From Dendrolimus kikuchii (Eukaryota; Arthropoda; Insecta; Lepidoptera; Lasiocampidae): 64,000 nt of DNA. Below the pieces are notes generated by a model. It saw only the letters and a list, made by a program, of their open reading frames with translations. It did no database searches and was not told the origin of the DNA. This document shows positions 49,815 through 64,000 of the stretch, in pieces (the stretch's first letter is position 1; each line of letters opens with the position of its first letter). Position numbers and translations under genes: made by a program. Location: the NCBI GenBank assembly GCA_019925095.2, contig CM034388.1:7772501-7836500 (forward strand), written 5' to 3'.

Positions 49815-50345
49815 TATAATATTATAAAATTCTAAACATGCCGTGTGTCTGTACAATAAGACTATTAAAAAAAACAACTGGAATAGACTATATAAACGAC
49901 GGAGAACTCGCTGCAATTTTTTTTTATTTCTTGTCTGTTTGTTCGGGTTTCATGTATAAACTACTGAGCCGATTTTCACTGATCGACAGCAAATTCTTAG
50001 ACCAAAAATCTGCGCTACTTTTTATCCTGGGAATCCCGCGGGAATTGTTCTGGGAATGATTTAAAATAACCAGATAGAAAAAAATCGAATTCCAATGCGA
50101 TTTTTTAACTGATCGGTAGCAAATTTTATGCAGTAAAATGTGTGATACTTTTGATCGCCGGAATCCCACGGTAACTTTCCCGGGAGCTGTTTGAAGTTGG
50201 TCGGGTGCATAAAAAATAGCTTATTCCAACACAGTTTCCACTAAAATGATAGCTTACATTCTTTTTTAAATACTGTGCACTAGGGATCCTGCGGGAATTT
50301 CAAGTCAAGCGTGAAAGAAGTCGCGGGTATATCCTACGTTTAAAA
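49815..50345 (+). repeat. Family C interspersed repeat, fuller copy
   Basis: Starts TCTATAATATTATAAAATTC and includes TGTTCGGGTTTCATG, GGGAATCCCGCGGGAATTG and the end GCGGGTATATCCTACG. It gives the uninterrupted layout (about 530 bases) against which the 6311-7138 copy can be read. A fragment is at 61435-61600. Confidence 0.6.
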
Positions 50346-53311
50346 TTAAATCTTATTTTATAAATAACGTACTGGTCTATTATTATAAGAATATGCATAA
50401 ACTTAAAAAAATCATAACGGTCATATATTCGTTGCACCAAATAATTATTAAATAAGCTTTAGACATGCGTGACGGGTATATCATTTTCTTCCATAAAAAC
50501 GAAAGGCCCGTCCCAGCAGCAGTACTAGGGATAATGGCCGTATATTATATTTAGCTTTACGACGTATCACAGACAGACCCACGCATGAATATTTTCTAAA
50601 ACACGGCTCTAATCAAGAATAGATACTTAATCATTTTTAAATATGAGAAATATTTTTTGCTTTGGTAAACTACTTTGGCTATTTTAGGAACTCAAATATA
50701 TCAACAGATGGCTGCAAATAGACGCTTTTTGTTATAAAATACATTGCACAGCCCTTTAGCTAATCTGGAGATACAATAAAATTTGAGGATGACTATAAAA
50801 AAGTCTATTGATATACGTATATACTTTGGCTGAGAGTGTAAGCGTCTTATCAACTCAAAATTTAACGTTTTAAGGACAAAGGATGAAACGATCTTCAGAA
50901 TCGTTAATACGCATTTTCTAAATTAATATTTTTTAAAGTAATTTAATATTTTTGGAATAAAAATATAATTTTACGACTAGATAAATTATTATTTTTTATT
51001 TTATAAAAATCTATCTTAAATGTTTATAGTATGCCTGAATGAGGCTAACATTCATTTAAAAATATTTTTAGTTACAGATGTAAAACCATGACTGCATGAT
51101 AATCAGTGTTCCATTTTTATAATTATTAAATCTACATGCCATACAATTAAGAATAAAACTTAATTTTAAACCAATGTTTAAGATATTAATCAAAAAAATT
51201 AAAATGACAAGCGGTCCTTTAACAACTAATGTATTCGATAATGAAATGACTCAAACATTAGTTTTCCCATAAGTGTTATTCTCAAATATCGTACCCTTGA
51301 TTTTCTAAACGTACTTTTAAAATATGAATTGAAGTCACGAGTGGATGAAGGAGATAATATATTATTGGGGCGGGCGAAGCGAGCCCAAACGCTATCCCAC
51401 AATCTATGCAATTTTGTGGGACACTTTATTGAGAAACTATCACACTTTCAGATTTGGACTTTGACACAGGAATTTAAATTTATTTCTAGATGTGTTATCT
51501 ATACGTAAAAGTATTATTTTATACAAATTAAAAAAAATAGAAGATATAACACTTTTTTTATTCATTACAATTTTATTGTATTTCTGACGCATTCTGTCGA
51601 AAATTATAAAACCAATAAGACATTTGTAATATCAACTGGACTGTTACTATTAATCTTCAAAATTATTACTAGGTAGAAAACCTCGCGAGTCCTCCTAAAG
51701 TACCTATTTTTGCTAGTATTGTTAAGATTAATAAAATGGACAATAAAGTTATGTTATTATTATTTTGCCTTTGTACATAACTTCTTAATCACTTGCTATT
51801 TTTATAACTAAGCTCCAGTAGCCTTGTTTTAGGTGTAACATCGTTTGCATGCAAATTAGCAGTTTCGACGGTATTAAAAAAAAAATGTAGGTACGTAACC
51901 CCTCCATCCTTCCATGGTTGTAATTATCAATCGACTTCATAAAAAATTCGATATTTTATGTCACCTAAACATTATTGTTACCTATAATTATGCTTAATAA
52001 TATAATAATCTATCTTAATAATGATTTATAAAATATATTTTTGGCAAGATTTAAGTACGAATTAATTATTATTATATTAATTTTCAATTAACCTCTTATA
52101 AATTTAAGTACCATTGCACACTAGTCCACTGTATCATCATCAATATCTTAGCTTTACACTAAGACTTATATTATGAAAATCTACTTTTACTTATAAAATT
52201 ATTTATATTATTATAAATAGAAAAAAGTATTAGAACAGTAACAGAAAAAAATATTGTAAAGGAAAGAATTTGAAAATGTACTTTTTTTGTAGGTCAATAA
52301 CGCATAGTATGTGGAAATCGGTAAAAGGCATGTCTAGCTGGCTAGATAGGAAGAGGCCTGATCGTCACGGTTAGTCAAAGCTCCTCCTGGCCGAAAAAGG
52401 ATACGAATAGTTACACATGGCCGAGACAATTGCTGCGAGATGATGAAACCCGAAGTACCTTAGCAGGTATCGACATCGTGGGTTTGCCCTTTTCGAATTT
52501 CCAGATTAGTTTCTCGAAAAACTGTTGTCAAGAAATTTTAAAAGCTATGGACAGAATGCTTTTTAGTATTACGTTAAATATAAGAATTACAAAGACATAC
52601 CTACAGAACCAAACAGGAATGCCGTATAATAATTATTCGAGTTTATGGGAAAATATAACGGAAATGGCTCAATAGCCTATTGAATAGAGCAAACATACAA
52701 ATTCATACAATATTTTCTTATTATCTACAAAATACAATTAGCTGCCATATCTATTCGTATAGGTAGGGCGCGTGACTCGTATGAAGGTTTTGGCGCCAAT
52801 AGGCGCCGTATGGGTAAGACAAACCAAGATTTTAGAGCTTAAAACTACTTTCAATTATTTTTTTTATACAAGATCCGTTGAGTGTTTTCTTTAATTACAT
52901 ACACACGGATTAAATATTTTTAGGGTTCCGCAGCTAAATCACAAAAAACAATCGGTTGACGTTCATTATCTCCACTAAACTCTTCATTACACGTGGACCG
53001 CTACGCACTTGTTTATTTTTTTTGCTATTTGACGTTTCATCATTTAAAACACTTTTTTTCGACTAAAGCAATCAGAACTTTAATGGATTAATAAGTTTTT
53101 ATTTAATTTTCTTACTCATCTGACTTATAAGAAGGCTTTAAAAATAAATCAAAAAATCGCGAGAAGACTGACTTGCAGTGCCTTCTAGTGCATAGGGTTT
53201 AGAAGTTTAAAGTTACGTTTTTACAGTGCCATCAATATGTCTAATATACTTCTTCTATGTCATTCAAATAAAAAACGCGCCCGTCCTATATGTTTATATT
53301 CAAGCACAGCC
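50346..53311. other. Non-coding stretch between PSQ modules C and B
   Basis: AT-rich, with a SINE-like tail piece at about 50465-50560 (GGCCCGTCCCAGCAGCAGTA) and repeat traces near 52910-52960 (AGGGTTCCGCAGCTAAATC). A plus-strand ORF at 52430-52675 is short and unrecognised. No BTB, zinc-finger or PSQ exon was seen. Confidence 0.4.
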
Positions 53312-53703
53312 TTACAAAGCCTCCCCGTATCTCTGAGACCTGGCTTCAGCCAGCAAGTCCAAAGGATCTAGAATTTCATTAGTCCTAGTACCACGGCGTC
53401 CTTTCGAAAACTGGCTCTTTATATCGTATTTTTCCATCCAATTTCGCAATGTCTTCCTCGGTACACCATATTTATTCGACGCTGCATAAACACTATAGCC
53501 TTTCTTAACAGCAATTAACGCGTCTCTCAGATGCTGCGACGAGTATTGCTTATAAGCTTTCTCTTGGAATACATCTGTCTCGATATTAACTATCGCATTT
53601 GGTCGTCTGCCAACTATACGTGGTCTGGCGTGTATATTTCTGGGTATCCCATGGTCCATATCAATGAAATGTCTTGTCACGATCTCCGTGGATGTTCTTA
53701 CAC
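53312..53703 (-). CDS. PSQ-type DNA-binding C-terminal module B (single terminal exon)
   Basis: One exon. The acceptor CCTCGCTTGTTACAG precedes 53703, and it ends with TAA 53312-53314. The first two bases (GT) complete a codon begun in an upstream exon, followed by 129 codons. The PSQ helix-turn-helix is at residues 51-96 of the exon: YSSQHLRDALIAVKKGYSVY, AASNKYGVPRKTLRNWMEKY. It is preceded by an Arg-rich segment (ARPRIVGRRPNAI) and followed by a basic patch (SKGRRGTRT) and an acidic/hydrophobic end (EILDPLDLLAEA). In contrast to modules A and C, the PSQ domain is not interrupted by an intron. No upstream 5' exon or promoter was recognised, so its partner exons must lie elsewhere. Family role: sequence-specific DNA binding in BTB/PSQ regulators. 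Which gene it belongs to is not certain. Confidence 0.82.
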
Positions 53704-55836
<2,133 letters not shown>

Positions 55837-56149
55837 CATCTGTACTGAATTGAAATAATGAGATTTCTTATGGAAAAGTCTTTCATTCTTATAGTACTAT
55901 GCCCGCCTTATTTTTCATGTCATGAGTCTCGATTTTGCACGTTTTTGTTATATGGGTTGCCCGCCCGGTAAACTTTGGGAATCACTGTTCTAAATGACTA
56001 TATAGCGCTACAGGTTTCTCGCGATCTTTGACGTTATGTTATTTATAACATATTTTAAAATCCATTCAGTCAAAAATGGAAATTCTTGTTTGTTTGGATT
56101 GATTTGCTCTATAAAAATATGTATTAAATAATAAAATGTGAAAATGCAA

Positions 56150-56235
56150 GAGAAGGATCCTGCAGGATTTAGAAGCTTTTCAGAATTATGATTTAAACTG
56201 GGCGATTGTTATTTTTGGTATTCTTCTTCTGTCTG
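56150..56235. repeat. Family-D MITE-like repeat
   Basis: AGGATCCTGCAGGATTTAG, then AACTGGGCGATTGTTATTTT and TTCTTCTTC, matching the order of the 10986-11095 copy. Confidence 0.5.
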
Positions 56236-56989
56236 ACATAACCACAAACACGCGCGCAGTCCAATGTCTTCGTTTGAAAAACTGTACTGCGCACAGGTCG
56301 CAATAGTTTGCTGATGGAAAGTGACAGTAAGCATAACGACACACTTGCGGAAGATACGGCACTAAAACTTCGGCTAAATACGCTCTCAGTGTATTTTAAG
56401 TGACCTACAACACATCAATGGCAATTAGGCTGCGTTCGGTTTAGCGCCGATCGCCGTCGCCGAACTTTCAGCGCCGTACGTTTCGCAGATGTGTCGTTAG
56501 GCTAATAGTCGAAAACGGCAGAAATATAGAAGCCAAAAACTCTTTGGTTTTAAAGAATGTTAACCATAATTTAAATCTCTAAGGGTCTTTCCCTTCATAT
56601 AGATGGCATTATAGACAGTAGATACCCATATAAATTCGAGTCTTTTTAATTTTAAAGATGACTGCATGATTAGTGTATCTAGCCTGTGCAAAATAGCTAG
56701 CAAAAGACTCAGCCAAATTATAGGTTTTCGACTGAAGCTAAATCCGAGAGTCCTTGTGTCAAATCGAAAAAGCACATTTCAACTAGACAGTTGAGAATTT
56801 GGACACAAATACATAATTCTTCATAAGAAAAGATACGGCATCCTACAATTATTGTTTACTTTTAACCAATATATATTTTAAAAAAATGCAAGTATAACTG
56901 TACAGCGTAATATCGCCCTTCCAGTTTTGATCAAAAACTCCTCAGTAGTGAAATAAAGACACACTACGAAAAACTCTTTCATATATTAC

Positions 56990-57202
56990 TATAGTTCTTG
57001 CAATTCATGAAAGCAAACGGGCTTTACTCGTGGTTAGACGTGTATAAGCACATTGCGATAGTAAGTCTAAAGGTCCAATCATATCCGCTTTTGATCTCAC
57101 GCACACTTTGACACCTGTTTTGTTATAAACAGGTGTCAAAGTGTGCGGAAAATTCACGAAAACAGCCCGTTCGTTTTCGTGAGGTGCAAGAACTATAACA
57201 TA
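56990..57202. repeat. Fold-back element with perfect 21-bp inner hairpin
   Basis: The outer ends TATAGTTCTTGCA (56992-57004) and TGCAAGAACTATA (57188-57200) are inverted copies. The next inner blocks (AGCAAACGGGCTTTACTCGTG and its imperfect mirror near 57155-57180) continue the palindrome. The core is a perfect stem: GCACACTTTGACACCTGTTT (arm from 57100) pairs with the arm at 57127-57147 around a 6-base loop. About 213 bases in total, with no coding. It looks like a MITE that gained or lost sequence in its left arm. Confidence 0.75.
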
Positions 57203-60200
57203 ATTCTATATAAACTTTTACCGTTCCGATACGTGTCAGTTAAAGCGCAAAGAAGGGTTCCGTAATAGATGATGAACTATCGCTACTTTTATCACTTGCC
57301 TATAGAACCCGAAAGGAGTTATTCCAAAATGTTCCTGATTTAAACGAATAATTTAACCAATATCCCAATTTTTTTTTAATTTTCCAATTCAAAATATCTC
57401 CCCTTCTAACGAGTTATAAAAGCAATTAAGAAATATTATGATTTTTCAGTATATCAATACAGATAAGTTCAAATCCCCACTTACATACGTATTGCAGGCC
57501 ACCTAGTCTATAAATATGCAGCATATAAAATACATTTTATTGCCCATCTAAATGACATTAAGATTTTAAATATAATGGTCTGGTTTTTTTCATATAATTG
57601 GTACGGAATCCTAAAATTCACTGTATATTCAATACAAAATAAAATATTATTCACTGAATAAAATGCCTTCTATTGAAGAATTCCTTTAACATACACACAA
57701 CAGCATGCAAATGATTTAAGAAGAACGTTACAAATTTAAGCATTAGTTGAGAAAATTATAAACACTAATAATAATACAATAATTATTGTATAACTATATA
57801 ATAATCAAAATTAAGTACCGAATTTCTATAATAGATCTGTTCCAACAAGATTTGAAATCAGTAAAACAGACTTCTGTTGTTTAGAGAGGTTCCTAATTGC
57901 TATTAAATATAGACACGGTGTTTCAGAAATCCTGTAGTAATAATCATTCAAAAACATAAAGAATTAGCTAATACCACCCTATATAGGTCAACCAATCCAA
58001 TCAAAATCCTGGAAAAAGAAGTTTAATCGTAATAAGCTCGATTTTTTTAATTTAGCTAACTGTGGGCTTGTCTTATGCTTTTGAAACTGATAAATTACTA
58101 TAAATGCTTCTCGGCCATCGTATATCAGAGACTGTTACATTAAGGTGGCGTCACGGGAATGGATAAAGTGAGACACTAATGAATATGGGCTCTGAAAATT
58201 GGACCCGTAAATGGAAAATTAAAAGAAAGAAGACTAAGGTAGTATAGACATGTAATGAGGAGATATCAAAATCATATAACAAAAAAGAATATTACACATT
58301 TAAATAAATGATTGGTTGACACACATTGTGTATTTTCAAGTAAGTTACATTTGTTATGGGTCATACAGGGGACAATTCTGGGGCTGACACTAGAAAGTAA
58401 TAGGAATAAATAAATAACGGAAAGTTCGTTTATGAAAAATGTACTCTGAAAAAGATGGATTGTGTGGTGAATTATAGTTTGACACAGGATGAATCAGCAT
58501 TCACAGCGAATAGAGGAGTATAGCGGTGACATATTATTGTAACGACCCCATATGTCTGAGAGGTGAAAACAAATAAGATCGATCAAATAGTGTTGGATCA
58601 AACCTATTATTAATAATAAATTAATGTGAGTAATTTAATAATATAAATTCTAATTATATACCTAAATAATACGAAGGTTTCGGTGTTTATATTCTTTTGA
58701 GAATATAACATTAAGTATATTAAACAATTTTCGATTCCAATTGTGTTGTGTTTGGTTTTTTAGATTATTCATTTTATTGACTTTTTATGGTTAGAATCAG
58801 AAATGAGGATAATAGTTAAAGAACCAACATAGCTTGCAAAATTCGTAAACTGAAGTAGCAGTTTTAACGGGTAATCACTAGCAAACGGTTTTATTTTTAA
58901 AACATTTATAATGGTCGTTTAAAAAAAACAGTTGTTGAATTATTTATCACTGCTTTCTGATACTTTGATTAATATGATGATATATACCTATTACGTTATA
59001 CTATTTCGGACGTATATATGGTATATATGTGTATGTAATTTATTATGGGATACTTTAGATAAAATCAAAAACAAAAACCAATCACAAATGAACAGGGCCT
59101 TATAAAATTATCTACATTTTTATTAAATATATTAAAAGCTAGAAAAACTTCTTTTATTTAATTATATCAAGTCTTTTCATAAACACTTTCATCATTATTA
59201 TTTTAATCACTTAAACCTAATTAAATAATAAATATATAGAATAATAATATATATAAATGGACGAAGTCCTTATAAGCACACATGTTTGTTTTTTCAAGGC
59301 CAATTAGATTTGTGTAAGTAGTAATCATGTATATTTTTAAATAGGTTTTTACTAAATATACCAAAAACTTTGTATTATAAGCGGTGTTCCAGAAACTATA
59401 TTAACTCATCAATGCCGAAAACAACAAAAACTAACTTAGGCAATCCTAAACCAGCTGTTATCCAAACAAAGTTTAAAATTCGTTTAAATAAACCAACGAA
59501 ATTGAAACGCATATCAGCCATTTCGAAATAAATGCTAATTTCACTTCAATTTATAATTTCTATTTATATGACGGATTATCAAAAACCAATCTAAAATTTA
59601 AATCCAAATTTAAAAATATACTACATCACCACTTACGTAAAATTTTGTATATACAATTCAAATTCCAACTATCAAAAAACGTTTTCATAACATTAAAAAT
59701 AGTAATACTTAAAAATAAATAAAATACTGTCTATGTAGACAATGTTTTTGGCTTTATTATTATAATTAAAATGTGTCAACAGGTCGTATTTTTAGACTTT
59801 CGAATCTATTATAGGCCGCGCCAAAGATAATCGCTCCTATAGATTATTTACAGAGATAGGTTAAGCAACATTAATTTTGCGATGCTATTAAAGGCCAACT
59901 ATGCAATAATTGCTATTCTCAGTTATACTGCATAAAACCTATGTAACCTCAGCTCTCATTAAAACTGGTTCGATTTACCTTTAGATGGCTGAGCAATACC
60001 AGAAGAGTCCTGTTAATTTATAAACATATTGACACTGACAGTAAAACACTATATGACAGTGATATATATTACCCACGTGCAACAAAAAGGGATGTCGATA
60101 GAACATCCGCCTCAACAAAAGCACGAAATCAAACAGTTATTATTTATAACAAAACTATTCAATTATTTGAATAATTCTAAGACAGAATAACAGAAAAATT

Positions 60201-60526
60201 ATTACTATAGTCGTGAAATTCTATTATATTTCGATGAGCTAACAGAATTTATAAGGTAAATTAAAGTTTTAAATAATTTTATGAAAAGTATTGAGAAAAA
60301 AATTTAAAATATATAAATTACTTTAGAGCTGTTTAAGACTAATAGTTGTAGTATTTTGTGTCTAAGTATTGTTACATACCGACAGAGAAAATCGCACATC
60401 TGCAGGTCATAAAACGCAGTTTTATTGCCACCGGATTTAGGAATTCTTTTGTTTACTTTGTGTTTAGAATTTGTAGTTCAGAAAAACATGCTATTGTTTT
60501 TCTACTTCTTTTATGGCCGTCGTCTA
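57203..60526. other. Non-coding stretch with a possible decayed LINE trace
   Basis: 58140-58330 keeps a faint reverse-transcriptase C-terminal trace on the plus strand (around RHVMRR). Otherwise the DNA is AT-rich without exons that I can support. Confidence 0.3.
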
Positions 60527-60843
60527 GTGTCGAACTAATCCTTGCTTGCCAGGTGTGCGGATTGACTCGGTGAACACGGTCATTTGTTCTATTATACAGT
60601 TTGGTATAAAACAATAATCGAACGGAGGGGTGAGGCAGTCGAGCGACTATAACGATAGAAGCAAGACGTGTACATTCGACAAGCGATATAGTGACGGAAT
60701 TTTCGCGTGTTATTGAATTGTGCATTACGTTGGGACTTATTGCGTCTAGTTATATTTGTACCTATGTTATACGTGTTGGTATAGTTTTAATAAACTCTAT
60801 AGTAATTCCAACGGCATTTTAATTCGAGTCCCACACTTGTAAC
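60527..60843. repeat. Solo-LTR-like element
   Basis: About 317 bases from TGTCGAACTAATCC to ACTTGTAACA, i.e. TG...CA ends. A TTTTAATAAACTC poly(A)-like signal precedes GTAATTCCAACGGCATTTT, the motif shared with 29150-29245. No clear 4-6 base target duplication was found, and no gag/pol is nearby, so this is tentative. Confidence 0.4.
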
Positions 60844-61434
60844 AATATTATTTTAGTACCTTTTAGACATTAATAGATCAAATTGTTAAAAATCAACACG
60901 ACTAAATAGGTTAGGCTAGATTCTTCAATAAGAGCGACCCTAAGGCGCGGACTACACATAAATTAAAAGTACATTTGAATGGACTTTAACGCGTTTTTCA
61001 TTTGGTTGTGAACTATTTGTATACTAATGCCTTTTAACGAATATAAATACCCAAACCTGGAGAGGCCAGGGCCCAAGATGGGACTTTTATGGGTAGATAT
61101 CATTAGCTTTAATTAAGGAATTTAAGTGAATTCAGATTGAAAATGAAATAAATATACAAACGCGTTCAAAATCTGTTTTTTTTTTTTAATATTTATTATA
61201 TGTTTATTAATAGCAAATTATTCATTTAAAAAATAGTGTAAATATTTATAAGTTATAAAGTAAATAAATATTATTTTTCTTTGGATTTAATATTGCAATA
61301 ATTGTAGATTTAACCAAAATAAAAATGAAAATTTATATGTGAAACGTAATCGTTGCTTCCTCTTTGGCAGTATTTGCATTTTAAATAATTTTAAATTTCG
61401 TATACGCCATACAATCTTTGTTTAAATAATTTAT

Positions 61435-61600
61435 CTATAATATTATAAAATTGGACAATGCTGTCTGTACATGAAAGATATTAAAAAATAATTCAAAACT
61501 GACTATTAAGTCGGCACAAAACTCGAAAATAACAAAAGCCATTCGAAAACAAAACGTTTCGAGCTTAAGAACCGATGATGCAATTTTGCCAGTCATATTA
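61435..61600 (+). repeat. Fragment of family C repeat
   Basis: TCTATAATATTATAAAATTG and TGCTGTCTGTACATG match the first part of the 49815-50345 copy. The rest has diverged or is missing. Confidence 0.45.
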
Positions 61601-61625
61601 ATCTATAATATATTAAATTGAATAA

Positions 61626-63120
61626 TCATTCATGTACAGACATATCAATAACAGCGTTGCCATCACTATTGTTACCATTATCCCCATTATTCCCATTACC
61701 ATTCTCCCCATTATCTTTCATAACCTCGTCCTCACTTGACATTGAGTTTGTAAAACTCAAAAAATGTTTCCCAAAATCTATCTCTGTTTCATAGTTCATA
61801 ATGTCTTCAGTACTTTTCTCTCCATAATTTTGTCCATCTGTCTGTAGACCACTTTGCATTTGTAAATCGTAATTTTTGTATTCTTTCTGTTTCTTACTGT
61901 TTTCCACAAATTGCTTCAGTTGTTGTGGCATTGGGAAAGATGATTTTATGTGACACCTTTTCATCCAGTTTCTTAGTGATTTCCTAGGCACTTTGTGAGT
62001 TTGGGCCGCTCTGGAAATTAAAAGAAATTCAAAGTCAAAAGTTTCAATTCAAAATAAGTTCCACTGAAGAACATTTTGAAGCTCAAACATATAAGTTAAA
62101 AATTAAATTTACTTTCTATTCTATGTAAATTAAAATAATTTTACTTTATTTTTATATTGAGGTTATACATCTTATAAAAACGAATAATAATGACGATTAC
62201 GTATCAATGTTGTCTATTTCGTAAAACTATTATTACACTGAAGCCAGTTCTACTAGAATGGCATAATAGGCATTCTGCAGTCGCTGTGCCGCTGGCAACG
62301 AAAACACTATGTTGCACACATGACACAACCTCATCCTTCCGGCAATCGTGGGAAGGTAATGCAAATGAGACACCGTCGCTTCGCAATAAGGAAGTTAAGG
62401 ATGGTGAATTTAAATTAGCAATAATCTATATAATCTTGAAAAACCTACGTTAATTAGTTTTTTGGTGTTAATAAAGCTATGTAAAAACCCACCTATAGAT
62501 GCTTCCTCCTTTTTTAACATCCATTAAGGCTGCCCACATAGCTTCATTAGAATAACGTCTATTCGGGTTATATTTACCCATCATAACTCTTTCTAGGTCT
62601 TTTCTTGATAACCCTGAAGAACTAACTTCTTTTCCCTCTAAAAATTGATCCAAATCCGACTTAAGCACCGTATCACCAATATCTATATTTCTATCTTTAA
62701 AAATAGGCGGCCGACCCCGCCTTTTTATCGGGCATTTTTCCCCAATTTTGGGCATTTTCTTTTCACTGGCAACACTCTTTGGAATCAATTCCACTTCTGA
62801 CTTCGAATTTAATTTTTCGCTGCGTTCCATTTTTTGCTTTTTTATTTGACTTGCTTTTAATAAAGACACTTCAAGTTCCCCATTTTGTTCCAACCAGGAT
62901 TTGTAATAATCATTTTCTTCTTTTTCATGCAATTTTTGTATATATTCCTCTGTGGAGTTTGTGTTGAAACCGTATTTTGTGAATTCATTTTTTATCTCTG
63001 ACGCGTTCATTTTCGAAAGTCTATTTATATAATCAGAGTTTGCTTTGGCTAAACTTTGGAGTTTGTTTTGAAAAAAGAGTTCGTTGTCTGACTTTACTCT
63101 TATATAGTTACTGCGACGGC
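61626..63120 (-). CDS. PSQ-type DNA-binding C-terminal module A (2 exons), 5' exons beyond the window
   Basis: Coding order: 63120-62493 (628 nt) and 62010-61626 (385 nt, stop TGA 61626-61628). The acceptors (TTTTATTTTGCAG, TTTAATTTCCAG) and the donor after 62493 (GTGGGT) are good and phases agree. About 336 residues: a charged, Lys/Glu-rich region (about 20-150), an AT-hook-like patch (KRRGRPPIF, near residue 125), and a PSQ helix-turn-helix near 188-232. The PSQ domain is split by the intron: RYSNEAMWAALMDVKKGGSIY, then AAQTHKVPRKSLRNWMKRC. The tail is rich in Asn, Gly and Asp (GENGNGNNGDNGNN). Module A starts with two bases completing a codon, so an upstream exon ending in phase 1 is needed, the same as modules B and C. 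The internal ATG at about 63008-63010 is not in a start context, and the frame is open to the acceptor. Confidence 0.86.
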
Positions 63121-64000
63121 CTGCAAAATAAAATAAAATAAAAGTTAGAAAAAATTAAGATGTAAGTATAATTACAAATATTATATTTTAGTATTTTCTT
63201 CAGTTATACAGTAACAAATAATTGAAACTAAGTGTTAACGGATTTAAGAAGGCGTGTTTGATTTGGTTTTTTAATTCGACGTTTTCCACTTTTCATTAGC
63301 CATGATCAAATAATTACTCGGCCGTCACGAATCAAGGAACAACGATAAATAAGAATAAAAAGACCCTTCACTGAAAAGTAATAAAAACGATACACCAAAT
63401 AAGGGACAACCAAGTTATACAACGATATCTCGGAAAACCTATACAATTCATAAATTCTAATATCATCAAAAATTATTCTTAAACTCGATGCTAAATATTA
63501 TCCAAACAAAATTTAAATAAACTTCAAAAAACTTTGCTCAGATAACAGAAGGTATAGGAGTGTCTCAAGCTAATTTTTAATATTTTTAGAATTAATAGGT
63601 TAGTATAAGATTTCCGTTACACCATGTACATGAGCTAACGTTCTTTCGAACTTCGCCTTAATCACGTCTTATCGTTAACAAAGCAAATATTAACAATAAA
63701 TATTTTTTCTAATTTACATAAAAACATTGAACCATGAACATCTATATATTCAAAAAATGACGAAAGTAAAAACTTCATACAAAACAAAAATAATTTACTA
63801 AAAATGTCTGTAAGATAATCCTGGTAAATACAAAAATAATATAATAAACACTACACACGAGCGATAGAAGAAAAAATATTACTCAAAAATTACTAGACCG
63901 ATTTGAATAAAAAAAGAAAATAATCTGTCATTCATGGTTCAATTTTATAATTTATTAATTTTTCAAATAAACATATGAAAAATTGGCCTACCTTACAGAC

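Noticed and set aside
52430..52675. 81-codon plus-strand ORF
   Set aside because: No domain, no splice context, and AT-rich residue usage; not enough for a gene call.

Overview
This window looks like AT-rich insect chromosomal DNA, most likely from a moth or butterfly. Genes are split by many short introns with GT/AG borders. Introns and intergenic DNA are filled with interspersed repeats of the kinds common in Lepidoptera: tRNA-headed SINEs, 5'-truncated LINEs with short tandem tails, mariner, MITE-like elements and solo-LTR-like pieces. No bacterial or viral gene organisation is visible. The species cannot be named from the sequence alone.

Layout. (1) 30-11550, plus strand: the 3' part of a copper-transporting P-type ATPase gene (ATP7), rebuilt as 11 phase-consistent exons that encode the last 471 residues. 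Its start lies before the window. (2) 11.8-21.2 kb: intergenic DNA between two convergent genes. It holds repeats, one unrecognised 113-codon ORF (15201-15542) and a CpG-rich stretch. (3) 21463-30925, minus strand: a complete 10-exon gene for a single-pass membrane protein of 734 residues, with signal peptide, Ig domain, LDL-receptor class A domain, transmembrane helix and a long cytoplasmic tail with PPxY motifs. The layout resembles LDLRAD3-type adaptors of NEDD4 ubiquitin ligases, plus an Ig domain. (4) 31-44.5 kb: repeat-rich spacer with a tandem duplication, a decayed maT-type (DD37D) mariner with both inverted ends, and a decayed Jockey/CR1-like LINE of about 2.8 kb. (5) 44.5-64 kb, minus strand: three separate coding modules (44495-46894, 53312-53703, 61626-63120). 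Each ends in its own stop codon and each encodes a different pipsqueak-type (PSQ) helix-turn-helix DNA-binding domain.

The main point of interest is region 5. All three PSQ modules begin with a good splice acceptor in the same reading phase (one base borrowed from an upstream exon). None has an obvious start codon or promoter of its own, and no BTB domain or other 5' exon was recognised between them. The simplest reading is one transcription unit whose common 5' exons lie to the right of the window and which is spliced to alternative 3' terminal exons carrying different PSQ domains. This would be a lola/mod(mdg4)-like arrangement built from PSQ rather than zinc-finger ends. It is an inference from phase and layout and needs transcript data.

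The mobile-element record is also informative. Four copies of one LINE family carry clear 12-14 bp target-site duplications and a (TATG)n tail. One of them lies inside an older repeat. A LINE 3' end is shared with shorter, possibly non-autonomous repeats in the ATP7 introns.
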